Assembly (NCBI RefSeq): GCF_036227225.1
Contig: NZ_CP109444.1
Span: forward strand, 310,001 to 374,000
Direction of reading: 5' to 3'
DNA from: Streptomyces sp. NBC_01478
GTDB taxonomy: Bacteria > Actinomycetota > Actinomycetes > Streptomycetales > Streptomycetaceae
DNA length: 64,000 nucleotides
Shown here one piece after another: positions 9,353-17,956 of this stretch; within the stretch, counting starts at the first letter, position 1, and every line of letters begins with the position of its first letter. Below the pieces are notes generated by a model that saw only the letters and a list, made by a program, of their open reading frames with translations, was not told where the DNA came from and did not search any database. Position numbers and translations under genes: made by a program.

Positions 9353-10090
9353 TCATGGAATCCAACCGGCAACCACCCGCTCCGCCACCGAGAAGTCCGT
9401 CCCGCAGTCCGGGCAGACGGCTCGTCCGAACAGGTATGCAATGCCCTGAGCCACGCTCTCCTGTCCGTCCGCCATCGCTCGCGTGAACAACCTCCGCGGC
9501 AGCCCGTCCAAGAGTTGGGTTCGCATCGGCTGGAGGGGCACCTTCTCCACCTCCCCCAACGCGTAGTCATCACTGCAGCCGAACGACTCCTCCTGTCCGA
9601 TCACGATGAACACGGTGACGCCGCAGTACGGACAGCCGACTTCGTACTCCCCGCTCTGCAGGCCGTCCAGGCAGCGATCCCAGATCTCGACGCCCTCGAA
9701 AGAGAGCAGGGCCTGCAGCAGGTTCACGTACTCCTCAGCCTCGACCTCTCCCAGACTCAGACGGTGATCGGTGAGGCGGTGCAGAACTCCGATCGGAGCC
9801 GAGTAGATCGCCAGGGGGCTGTCGGGCTCCGACAGCCCAGGCGAACAGGACACTATCGCTCCGGCTGCCAGCAGCGCCCAGGCAAGATCGTCCGGGCTGC
9901 AGGCGGTCGCGATCCCGGCCAGCCGCGGAAGAGCTGCGTAGCTGGCGGGGAAAGCTGTGTCCATCTGCGGACACAGATGGTCCATCACCTCAGACCACAC
10001 GCCGCTCGGATCGACCGCAAACCGGTCCAGGAGAACACGCACATGCTCCGCGGAACCACACCCGTCGGTGAGCGTCGACCAATCCGTCAT
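9353..10090 (-). CDS. Hypothetical protein with two CxxC pairs
   Basis: About 245 residues, mostly alpha-helical by composition, with CPYC near residue 160 and CPDC near residue 228, which could bind zinc. The N-terminal half (TDWSTLTDGCGSAEHVRVLL) looks like a repeat-type helical protein. The start at 10090 was preferred because the in-frame extension to 10261 overlaps the divergent SUKH gene. No function is assigned; its place beside a SUKH gene suggests a contact-dependent toxin-immunity neighbourhood. Confidence 0.6.
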   Translation of the reverse strand: MTDWSTLTDGCGSAEHVRVLLDRFAVDPSGVWSEVMDHLCPQMDTAFPASYAALPRLAGIATACSPDDLAWALLAAGAIVSCSPGLSEPDSPLAIYSAPIGVLHRLTDHRLSLGEVEAEEYVNLLQALLSFEGVEIWDRCLDGLQSGEYEVGCPYCGVTVFIVIGQEESFGCSDDYALGEVEKVPLQPMRTQLLDGLPRRLFTRAMADGQESVAQGIAYLFGRAVCPDCGTDFSVAERVVAGWIP

Positions 10091-10231
10091 GCGTTCATCC
10101 AACCAGGGCGGCTCCGGACGGACCGCACTGAGTGAGAGCCGCTCCACTTCACGCCCAAGGGCGCAACGACCGGCACCAACCGGGTGTACACCCCCGACGA
10201 ACCGAAGAACTGACGTCAAAGGACACATCAC

Positions 10232-10771
10232 GTGACCGAGCAGCTCAACCGCCTGACACAACTGCTCCAGGTGGAAAACCTCAGCACCCGGCAGCTTGAC
10301 TGGACGGGCATCGAGTCACATCTGCGGGCCCCGCTGCCCGACGACTACAAGGAGTTCATCGCCCGGGCCGGCGGCGGGAGGATCGACGGCTACCTGTACG
10401 TCCTCGCCCCGTCCTCACCCAACCGGCACTACGACCTCGCCGAGGCATCTGCCGAGCGGGACGAAGCGTACGAGGACATCTTCGAGTTCGAAGACAAGCC
10501 CGCCGAACTGGAAGAGGAAGGAAGCCGCATCATCCCGTGGGGCACCACCGACAACGGCGAATGGCTGTTCTGGCGGCTCCTGCCCGGCCAGGCCCCGGCC
10601 GACTACGCCGTCCTCGTCAACGAAGCCCGCGGCGAGGAGTGGGAGTTCCACGAGATGGGATTCGCCGCCTACCTGGCTGCGGTCCTGGACGGCACCCTCC
10701 AGTCAGACATCCTGTCGACGGCGTTTCCCAGCCGCCCGCACTCCTTCACCCCGTTCACCCACACTCCCTGA
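10232..10771 (+). CDS. SMI1/KNR4 (SUKH) family protein
   Basis: 179 residues. The core LPDDYKEFIARAGGGRIDGYLYV fits the SUKH superfamily pattern (LPxxYxxFLxxxNGG), followed by the acidic loop and the strand GEWLFWRLL. SUKH proteins are frequent immunity proteins against polymorphic toxins and also occur as orphans. The GTG start has an AAAGGA site nine bases upstream. No toxin gene is visible in the window. Confidence 0.8.
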   Translation: MTEQLNRLTQLLQVENLSTRQLDWTGIESHLRAPLPDDYKEFIARAGGGRIDGYLYVLAPSSPNRHYDLAEASAERDEAYEDIFEFEDKPAELEEEGSRIIPWGTTDNGEWLFWRLLPGQAPADYAVLVNEARGEEWEFHEMGFAAYLAAVLDGTLQSDILSTAFPSRPHSFTPFTHTP

Positions 10772-10913
10772 CCTCCACACGGTTCTGCAGCACGCAACAG
10801 CCCCGCCCTCCAAGAGGCAAGGCTAAAAGGATGTCTCACGTGGTGGTGCGGTGAGCTGGTGTGACGGACCGCTTCACTTGGTGAACGAGCGGTCGACCTG
10901 GCGGGCGGGGCGC

Positions 10914-12431
10914 TCACTGCAGGCACACCAGATCGGATAGCACGGCCGGCGGCAGGGACGGGTTGGCTGCTGCTGCTTCCACTACTTGCCAGTCCGCGTC
11001 GGCGAGCAGCTCTACGATGACCGGTGGCGGGAGTGCTGGATGGCCGGCGGCTATGGGCCTCGCCTGTTTGTCCGCGAGGCAGACGAGCAGCGCCGAGGCC
11101 GTTGCCCCGCGATGCCGGGCAACCTCACGGAACACCTTTTGCACCGTTGGTTTGTGCCGGACCAGTTCCTCCAGCAGTGCCGGGGGCGCGTCTGGGTTGG
11201 TCGCCACCTTGGCCAGGACACGGACACCGTGTCGGTCGACCATGGCGCGCAACTGCGCTTCGGTGAGACCGGGGTGCGGAGCGAGGGCCTTGACCACCTT
11301 CGCGTCGGGGTCGTCGGCCAGCCGGTCGCGTATCTCGGGTGGCAAATTGCGTAGTTGGGCCACGAGCATGCGGGCAGCCGGGTCCGGTGACTTGGCCAGT
11401 TCTTCGACCTCGGCGGGAGAAGAGGCGGCAATACGGGGCAGCAGGGTGTTGCCGATCTTGGCAGTTCGGGCCAGGCGGGTGAGCACGTCGAGCGGCACGC
11501 GGGGATGGTGTGCAAGCCTGCGGCGCACGTCGGGGTCACGGTCACCGGCCAGCGCATGGATCAGGGCATCGTCGATCGCGGGATTTTCGGCAAGGCCGCC
11601 TCGGACACCGGGAGCGGGGTCCGAGGCGAGCCGTGCACACGCCTGCCGGGGCAGGTCCTGGCGGGCGGCGAGCGCCCAGCGCAACAGCATCGACGGATGG
11701 TCCACGAAGCCGACGACGGCTTCGACGGGGGTGGCAGGGTTACGCAGTGCCGCCTCCCGCATGTCATGGACGGTGGACTCGTGGGAGCCGTCGCAGGAGG
11801 CGCCCGGCGGTAGATCGCAGTCGAGCCGTGGGCACTGCCGATCGTGAACGAAGGGGGTCTCCTCGCGGTCACAGACCAGGCAGCGTCGCGCCGCAGGCAG
11901 CCCTTCTCCGGTCACCAACGCTGCCAGTACGGCGGGGGGCGTCGCCTCGTTGCCCGCCACCGCGCGGCGTACATCGGCGTGCGGATGCGCGGCGAGCCTC
12001 GCGGCCACGTCCGGGGTGGTCCACAACGCGAGTTCGGCGACGATACGTACGTCCGGGTCGGCCGCGAGCGTGTCCACCACGTCGGACGGGAGGCCGGGGC
12101 AGGCTGCCAGCTTCTCCCGGCGCTCACGCACCGGGTCCGCCACGAGGAGACGCGCCCACTCCGGGCGGCCGACACCGTGGTCGAGCAGGGCGAGGGCGGC
12201 ATCCGGCCAGACAGAGGGATCGACGTCGGCTGCGGTCAGCCGACCCTCGTGCGCGAGCTGCACCGCGCTCTCGTCGACGCGCTCGGCCAACGCGACCGCC
12301 TGTGCGCGGCTGAGGTCCGCGCGACCGGCGAGGTCCGTGGCGATGTCGTCGTCCGCGATGGATATCAGCCGGTCAACCAGCTCGGACGACAGGGCTGGAC
12401 TGGCGGCGAACCCGCACAGGATGTGATGCAC
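10914..12431 (-). CDS. Leucine-rich repeat variant (LRV/HEAT-like) protein
   Basis: 505 residues made almost entirely of helical repeats with the pattern PxxPxxVLxxLAxDpDxxVR (for example AACPGLPSDVVDTLAADPDV and NPDAPPALLEELVRHKP). Near residue 185-215 the array is broken by a cysteine-rich insert (CLVCDREE ... CPRLDCDL), a possible metal site; LRV proteins are known to carry a Cys-rich cluster. Likely a protein-interaction scaffold; role unknown. The start is GTG with a weak ribosome site. Confidence 0.7.
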   Translation of the reverse strand: MHHILCGFAASPALSSELVDRLISIADDDIATDLAGRADLSRAQAVALAERVDESAVQLAHEGRLTAADVDPSVWPDAALALLDHGVGRPEWARLLVADPVRERREKLAACPGLPSDVVDTLAADPDVRIVAELALWTTPDVAARLAAHPHADVRRAVAGNEATPPAVLAALVTGEGLPAARRCLVCDREETPFVHDRQCPRLDCDLPPGASCDGSHESTVHDMREAALRNPATPVEAVVGFVDHPSMLLRWALAARQDLPRQACARLASDPAPGVRGGLAENPAIDDALIHALAGDRDPDVRRRLAHHPRVPLDVLTRLARTAKIGNTLLPRIAASSPAEVEELAKSPDPAARMLVAQLRNLPPEIRDRLADDPDAKVVKALAPHPGLTEAQLRAMVDRHGVRVLAKVATNPDAPPALLEELVRHKPTVQKVFREVARHRGATASALLVCLADKQARPIAAGHPALPPPVIVELLADADWQVVEAAAANPSLPPAVLSDLVCLQ

Positions 12432-12508
12432 GGAGGCATCCTGCCCGGAGTGCGAATGATGAGTTCGGGATTTTCTGATGCCAACGAGCTGGCGGGACGC
12501 CAGGACAG

Positions 12509-13320
12509 GTGCTTAGCGCGATACCTGGCGAAAGAAGCGCTCAGTCACAGCCGGGGCGTCATTGCCGCTTGGGTGTCGATCTGTCGCAGCGGCTGGTTCC
12601 TGATGGTCTGTGGGAACTGGTCGCTCCGTTGTTGCCGTCGTTCAACTCCCGTCCGCAGGGCGGCGGGACCGCTCCGTATGACGAGCGGGCTGTGTTCACG
12701 GCGGTCGTGTATGTGCTGACCAGCGGGTGTGCCTGGCGGCATCTGCCGGAGACGTTCGGTGTCTCGCCGGCGACGGGGCATCGCCGGTTCACCGCGTGGA
12801 CCTGGGCAGGGCTGTGGCGTCGGATCCACCGGGCAGTCCTGGACGAACTCGGTACGCGGGGCGAGCTGGACGGCGCCTCGGCGATCGTCGATGCCGCCTC
12901 GGTCCGGGCCAAAAAAGGGGGGGCACGCTGACCGGGCCGAGCCCGGTCGATCGCGGCAAGAAGGGCAGCAAGCTGCACGTGTTGTCCGAGGCCCAGGGCA
13001 TCCCCTGGCCGTCGCGGTGTCCGGTGCGAACACCCACGACAGCCTGGCCCTCAACCCGCTGATCCGCGGCATACCCGCCGTCCGCTCCCGCCGCGGGCTG
13101 CGGCGGGAGCGGACCCGTCAAACTCCGAGCGGACAAGGCGTACTTCTCCGCCGAGCACCTCACCTGACTGCGCGAACACGGACTCGTCCCACGCATCGCA
13201 CGTTCCGGGATCGAATCGAGCGAGCGGCTCGGCCGGTACCGCTGGAAGATCTGCGACTCAAGCTCCTCCACCCGCACCCGGGCAGCCGCCTCCCGGGTCC
13301 AACTCCTCGAACAATGAGCC
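12509..13320 (+). pseudogene. Broken IS5-family transposase
   Basis: The N-terminal part reads LSQRLVPDGLWELVAPLLPS and CAWRHLPETFGVS, typical of IS5/IS427-group transposases, up to about 12931. The homology then jumps frame (KKGSKLHVLSEAQGIP), jumps again (AVAVSGANTHDSL) and a third time (VKLRADKAYFSAEHLT), with an in-frame stop just after. At least three frameshifts and one nonsense codon make it inactive. I could not define terminal inverted repeats. Confidence 0.8.
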
Positions 13321-13788
13321 CATCAGAGTCGCCCCCTCCACCGCCACGGTAGAGAGGGGAAGACCCGTACACACCCCTATCAGCGTTGCCTCGGCTCACG
13401 TTCCCTTCAAAGGAGCCGCACCATCGGGTTTTGGGTGCTTAGTGGCTGTTGTTGTTCCGAACTTGGGGAGTGCTGGTCGAACGGGAGTCACCTGAACTCC
13501 CGACCCGACCGGTCCTCCCCCGCCGTCGTGACCTCCGCGTCCATCACATCGAGCGGCAGCATGACCGCGCGCACCGGGTGGACGTCACGTCGCCGAGGTG
13601 CCCGGCCGCACGGCGGGGCCAGAGCGCCCACAGGCACGACGCCTGGCGTACCGCCACCACCAGCGTCCTCGCAGCAGTGCGCAGCTTGTCACCCGAGCGG
13701 TGGGAGGCGAGGACGTCCGCAATGGCCAACCGGCGGCGACTGTGGAAATCGCTGTCCGATCACCGGAGCACGGTGATAGACATCCGGC
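13321..13788. other. Non-coding region after IS5 remnant
   Basis: About 470 bp with no frame that shows a family motif. It contains the promoter of the following maleylpyruvate-isomerase-like gene; nothing else is recognised. Confidence 0.4.
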
Positions 13789-14589
13789 GTGGAAAAGAAT
13801 CTTGAGTTCCCTGACCTGTTGCGACTGATCGATGAACGGTCGACCGCCTTCCGCGCCGTGGTCGCCGCCGCGCCCGGTCTCGACGCGCAGGTGCCGACCT
13901 GCCCCGGGTGGACGCTGTTCGATCTGGTGAAGCACCTGGGTGGGGGAGACCGTTTCTGGGCCGCCATCGTCGGCGCGGGGTCTGCCGACGCTCCCCCGGC
14001 CGAGGCCGTCGCCGCGCGCGCCGCGCTGGAAGTGCCGCAGGAGCGTGAGGCCCTGCTGGCCTGGCTGGACGCGTCGACGCAGCTTCTGCTGGGCGCCCTG
14101 CGCGCGGCGGGACCGGAGAGCGGTTGCTGGACGTGGTGGCCCGCGTCGCAGTCACCGCAGACCGCCGGCGGCACCGCCCGGCACCGGGTCCAGGAGACCG
14201 CGGTGCACACCTACGACGCCCAGCTCGCCGGGGGCTCCCCGCAGCCGCTGCCGGTCGAGCTGGCACTCGACGGTGTGGAGGAGTTCCTGTTCACCGTCTG
14301 CGCAACACCGAGTGCCTGGCCGCACAAGCCCACGGCCTTCGACTTCCACGCCGCCGAGGGCCGCTCCTGGCGCCTCACCGTCGACGGCGACGGCGCACAC
14401 ATCACCCGCATCCCCGCGCCCACCGCCGCGACCGGCGAAGACTTGGACGCAGCCGGCGCCTCCGTCCACGGCACGGCCAGTGAGCTGGTCCTCTACCTGT
14501 ACGACCGGATCCAGGCCGACTCCTTGCACGTTGACGGAGACGCAGGGCTGCTCGACCTGCTCCGCGCCTGGGAGCCGGAGGAGAAGTAG
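13789..14589 (+). CDS. Maleylpyruvate isomerase-family (DinB-like, mycothiol-dependent) protein
   Basis: 266 residues. The N-terminal four-helix domain carries VPTCPGWTLFDLVKHLGGGD, the standard first metal-site helix of actinobacterial mycothiol-dependent MDMPI_N proteins, and HRVQETAVHTYDAQ, the second site. The C-terminal ~90 residues form the small partner domain. Family members conjugate or isomerise substrates with mycothiol, but most Streptomyces copies have unknown substrates. The GTG start is set by the frame; no strong ribosome site is present. Confidence 0.8.
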   Translation: MEKNLEFPDLLRLIDERSTAFRAVVAAAPGLDAQVPTCPGWTLFDLVKHLGGGDRFWAAIVGAGSADAPPAEAVAARAALEVPQEREALLAWLDASTQLLLGALRAAGPESGCWTWWPASQSPQTAGGTARHRVQETAVHTYDAQLAGGSPQPLPVELALDGVEEFLFTVCATPSAWPHKPTAFDFHAAEGRSWRLTVDGDGAHITRIPAPTAATGEDLDAAGASVHGTASELVLYLYDRIQADSLHVDGDAGLLDLLRAWEPEEK

Positions 14590-15038
14590 GACGTAGCGGG
14601 GGCGGTTGGCCGCGCCTCGAGCCGGTAGGACACGACTCTTCGCCAGGTTCGTCGGTCGCGGCACCGGGCTCAAGCCCGCGAGGCGGCCTCGGGGCGTCAC
14701 CAAGCCGACCGTCTACCTGGATGGCAGTGGGCACTGCCGGGCCGGGCTTGAGGAAGCGGCCCAGGGTCGGGTCGTGGTTCCGGGCGAACCCGGGGCTTGT
14801 CCAGGCCGGCGATCGACGACGTCTGTTCCAACAGGTCACGCCAGTGCTTCGGCGCGCCCCACCATCTCCCATGGTGGTGACGGAGGCGGAGGGCAGGGCA
14901 CAGGCGGTCCGATGCGGGGCGGGCGAACTGCTGACCAGGCGGTCGCGACCGGGCTCGCGGTACAGCGCGAGACGATGGCCGGGCCGGCGGAGGCCCAGGC
15001 GGAGCAGATGGGGTGCTGGTCCACTCCGACGAGCGCAG
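14590..15038. other. Region without a recognised gene
   Basis: Frames on both strands are open but arginine-rich and lack family motifs, as expected for shadow frames in 70%+ GC DNA. It separates convergent transcription units (isomerase-like gene and response regulator). A short GGGCTCAAGCCC hairpin near 14668-14679 may help termination. Confidence 0.4.
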
Positions 15039-15731
15039 CTAGGAGCCCCCGCCTCCTGGGGAGACAAGTCCCGTCTCGTACGCGAGGACGACGGCCTGGA
15101 CGCGATCGCGCAGGTCCAGCTTGGACAGGATGCGGCCGATGTGGGTCTTGATCGTGGTCGGGCTGAGGAGCAGGCGGTCCGCGAGTTCGGCGTTGCTCAG
15201 GCCCGTCGCGAGCAGGCGGAGCACCTCCAGTTCGCGCGGGGTCAGGCCGGACAGGTCGCGATGGAGACCGGCCGGCCGGTCCTCCTCGCGCTGGGCGAAG
15301 CGTTCGATCAGACGGCGGGTGATCGCGGGGGCGAGCAGGGCGTCGCCGGACTGCACCAGGCGTATGGCGGCGACGAGATGCTCGGGGCTGACGTCCTTGA
15401 GCAGGAAGCCGCTGGCGCCGGCGGTGAGCGCGGCGTAGACGTAGTGGTCGAGGTCGTATGTGGTCAGGATGATGACCCTGGTGCCGTCCGGGCCGTCGGC
15501 GAGGATCCGCCTGGTCGCTTCGATGCCGTCCATCTGTGGCATCCGGATGTCCATGAGCACGACGCCGGGCCGGGTGCGCCGGACCGCAGCGAGCGCCTCG
15601 GCTCCGTTGGCCGCCTCGGCCGTCACCTCGATGCCGTCCGCGGCGAGGATCATGGCGAAGCCGGTGCGTACGAGGGCCTGGTCGTCGGCGATGACGGCGC
15701 GCAGCGCCGGCCGGTTCACGCCGTCCGCCAC
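15039..15731 (-). CDS. NarL/FixJ-type response regulator
   Basis: 230 residues. The receiver domain is complete: acidic pair in VIADDQ, phospho-acceptor Asp in LMDIRMPQMDG, switch Thr in IILTTYD and Lys in FLLKDV. The LuxR-type DNA-binding domain is at about 165-225 (LTPRELEVLRLLATGLSNAE, then TIKTHIGRILSKL). It overlaps the end of the histidine kinase gene by 16 bp, so the two are a coupled pair and probably control the divergent ABC exporter. Confidence 0.9.
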   Translation of the reverse strand: MADGVNRPALRAVIADDQALVRTGFAMILAADGIEVTAEAANGAEALAAVRRTRPGVVLMDIRMPQMDGIEATRRILADGPDGTRVIILTTYDLDHYVYAALTAGASGFLLKDVSPEHLVAAIRLVQSGDALLAPAITRRLIERFAQREEDRPAGLHRDLSGLTPRELEVLRLLATGLSNAELADRLLLSPTTIKTHIGRILSKLDLRDRVQAVVLAYETGLVSPGGGGS

Positions 15732-17029
15732 GGGACTCGGGCCTTGATCCGGTAGCCGCCGGCGAGGGTCGGACCGGCCGTGAGTTCGCCGCCGTAGACC
15801 GCCAGCCGTTCCCGCAGCCCGATCAGCCCGCGGCCGTTGCCGTCCGCCGGAGGGGCGTCGCGGGCGGCTCCGGTGTCGGTGATCTCGATCTCCAGTGCGT
15901 CTCCGGTGTATCCGACGGTGACGGAGGCATCGGCGCCGGGCGCGTGTTTGATGGTGTTGGTCAGGGCTTCCTGTACGACGCGGTAAGCCGCGAGGTCCAC
16001 CCCGGGCGGCAGCGGGTCGGGCGGCAGCGACATCGCGACGCCGACCGGTGTCCCGGCTCCACGTACCCGCTCGATCAGGGCGTCGAGCTGCCCGAGGCCG
16101 GGCTGCGGTTCGAGGCCGTCGGCGGGGCTGTCGGTGTCCGGGGCTGCCAACAGGCCCATCACATGCCGCAGTTCGGCCATCGTGGCCCGGCCTCCGGCCT
16201 CCACCGCCAGCAGGGCCTGCTTCGACCGCTCCGGCGCCGCGTCCATCACCTTGCGTGCCGCACCCGCCTGGATGACCATCACGCTCACATTGTGGGTCAC
16301 GACGTCGTGCAGTTCGGCAGCGATCCGGGCCCGCTCCTCCTCGACGGCCCGGCGCATGCTCTCTTCCTGGACCTGCTGCAACTGTGTGTACCGGTCCCGG
16401 CTGGCCGCCAGCCGCCGCTGCCAGAAGCGGACGGTACTGGCCAGCACCCCGGCGACCAGCAGCACGACCGCTGGGCTCGACCAGCCCGGGAACACCGGAT
16501 CCGTGTCCCGGAACGCAAGGCCGGCCAGCACGGCGGCGACGACAAGGCCGGCCGTCGCCCGCGCCCGGTGACGGCTGTACATCGTGGCGCTGTAGGCGCC
16601 GATGACGCAGGTCAGCACGTTGATCCAGGAGGCGTCGTCCCCGATGACCACCGCCGCGCCCAGCACCACCCCGAACGTGGCCAGCGGATACCTGCGCCGG
16701 GCCGCCAGCGGCAGCGCGGACAGGACGACCAACGGCCAGGCCGGGGCAGAGGGTTCGCCTTCCGTGACCCGCGCACCCGGTACGGGGGGTATGGGCGGGC
16801 GCGGGACCGAGACCCCGTCCCGTGCATACCCGGACTCGACCTTCGAGCTGACCCGAACCGGCCCGTCACCGGGATAGCGCGACGCCACGATCAGCGCGAG
16901 AACGGTCAGCAGGACCGCCAGCACCACATCGGCGCGCACGGCCCGCCGCGACCGCGGGGCATCCTCCGCCTCCGACCGCAGCGCGTCGCGCAGTTGCCGA
17001 CGCCAGCCTTGCCGACCCTCCGTCTCCAC
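15716..17029 (-). CDS. Sensor histidine kinase (HisKA_3 type)
   Basis: 437 residues. A first membrane segment (VVLAVLLTVLALIVASRY) is followed by a ~40-residue exposed loop and about four more segments, then the dimerisation helix with the phospho-acceptor His in AAELHDVVTHNVSV and an HATPase domain with the N-box NTIKHA and GRGLIGLRERL. This is the DesK/NarX-like class that pairs with LuxR-type response regulators. Such systems in Streptomyces often sense envelope stress or antibiotics and control an adjacent ABC exporter. Confidence 0.9.
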   Translation of the reverse strand: METEGRQGWRRQLRDALRSEAEDAPRSRRAVRADVVLAVLLTVLALIVASRYPGDGPVRVSSKVESGYARDGVSVPRPPIPPVPGARVTEGEPSAPAWPLVVLSALPLAARRRYPLATFGVVLGAAVVIGDDASWINVLTCVIGAYSATMYSRHRARATAGLVVAAVLAGLAFRDTDPVFPGWSSPAVVLLVAGVLASTVRFWQRRLAASRDRYTQLQQVQEESMRRAVEEERARIAAELHDVVTHNVSVMVIQAGAARKVMDAAPERSKQALLAVEAGGRATMAELRHVMGLLAAPDTDSPADGLEPQPGLGQLDALIERVRGAGTPVGVAMSLPPDPLPPGVDLAAYRVVQEALTNTIKHAPGADASVTVGYTGDALEIEITDTGAARDAPPADGNGRGLIGLRERLAVYGGELTAGPTLAGGYRIKARVPWRTA

Positions 17030-17263
17030 CGGCTCATTGTGCGGTCTCCGCAGCCCCTTCCGCGTCCTCCTGCGCGGCCAAGTCGCCGTCCCTCAGGCGT
17101 ACTTCGCAGGGATGAGGCCGCAGGCACCTCCTTCGCAGGGAGGCCCGGATGTCGGTGCCGCGGCCGACGCGCCCCACAGGGCCACGGCCCTACCTTCGCT
17201 GGGCCGACACAGACATCTCCCTCCCGACCATCTCCCTCTCGACCGCAAGGACGGACCACACCC

Positions 17264-17956
17264 ATGACTCACGTGATCGAACTGGCGGGCGTGGCGAAGC
17301 GCTACGACAGCGCCGGCGCGCCCGCACTCGGACCGCTGGACGTCAGCGTCGCCCAGGGCGAGGCGCTTGCCGTGACCGGTCCCTCCGGCAGCGGCAAGTC
17401 CACGCTGCTGAACCTGGTCGCCGGCCTCGACAAGCCGACCGAAGGAGCCGTGACCGTGGCCGGGCAGCGGATCGACCAGCTGAGCGAGCACGCGCTGGCC
17501 CGGTTCCGCCGCGAGCGGATCGGCATGGTCTTCCAGTTCTTCAATCTGCTCGACGACCTCACCGTCGCCGACAACATCCAGCTCCCCGCCCAGCTGGCCG
17601 GGACCCCGCGGCGCAAGGCGGCGGCCCGTGCCGACGAGCTCATGGAACTGCTGGGCATGACCAAGCACGCCCGCGCCTACCCGGGCCGGCTGTCCGGCGG
17701 CGAGCGCCAGCGGGTCGCGGTCGCCCGGGCGCTGGTCAACCGGCCGGCGCTGCTGCTCGCCGACGAACCGACCGGCGCGCTCGACACCGCCTCGGGCCAC
17801 GATGTACGGGAGCTGCTGCTGGAGCTGCACCGCGGCGGGCAGACCCTCGTGCTGGTCACCCATGACATGGCGTTGGCGGAGGCGTGTGCGAGCCGCACCA
17901 TTCAGCTGGTGGACGGCCATGTCTCCCTCGACACGCGTGCGGAGGCCGTCCGATGA
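17264..17956 (+). CDS. ABC transporter ATP-binding protein (LolD/MacB type)
   Basis: About 230 residues. Walker A GPSGSGKST, Q-loop FQFFNLLDDLT, signature LSGGERQRVAVARAL, Walker B LLLADEPTGALD and the switch His in VTHD are all intact. The FQFFNLLDxLT stretch is typical of ATPases that work with FtsX/MacB-type permeases. The stop overlaps the start of the permease gene (ATGA). The gene is divergent from the kinase/regulator pair across a 234-bp promoter region. Confidence 0.92.
   Translation: MTHVIELAGVAKRYDSAGAPALGPLDVSVAQGEALAVTGPSGSGKSTLLNLVAGLDKPTEGAVTVAGQRIDQLSEHALARFRRERIGMVFQFFNLLDDLTVADNIQLPAQLAGTPRRKAAARADELMELLGMTKHARAYPGRLSGGERQRVAVARALVNRPALLLADEPTGALDTASGHDVRELLLELHRGGQTLVLVTHDMALAEACASRTIQLVDGHVSLDTRAEAVR

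Noticed and set aside
14590..15038. Possible gene on either strand (several open frames)
   Set aside because: All are Arg/Pro/Gly-rich with no motif or ribosome site; treated as shadows in GC-rich intergenic DNA.
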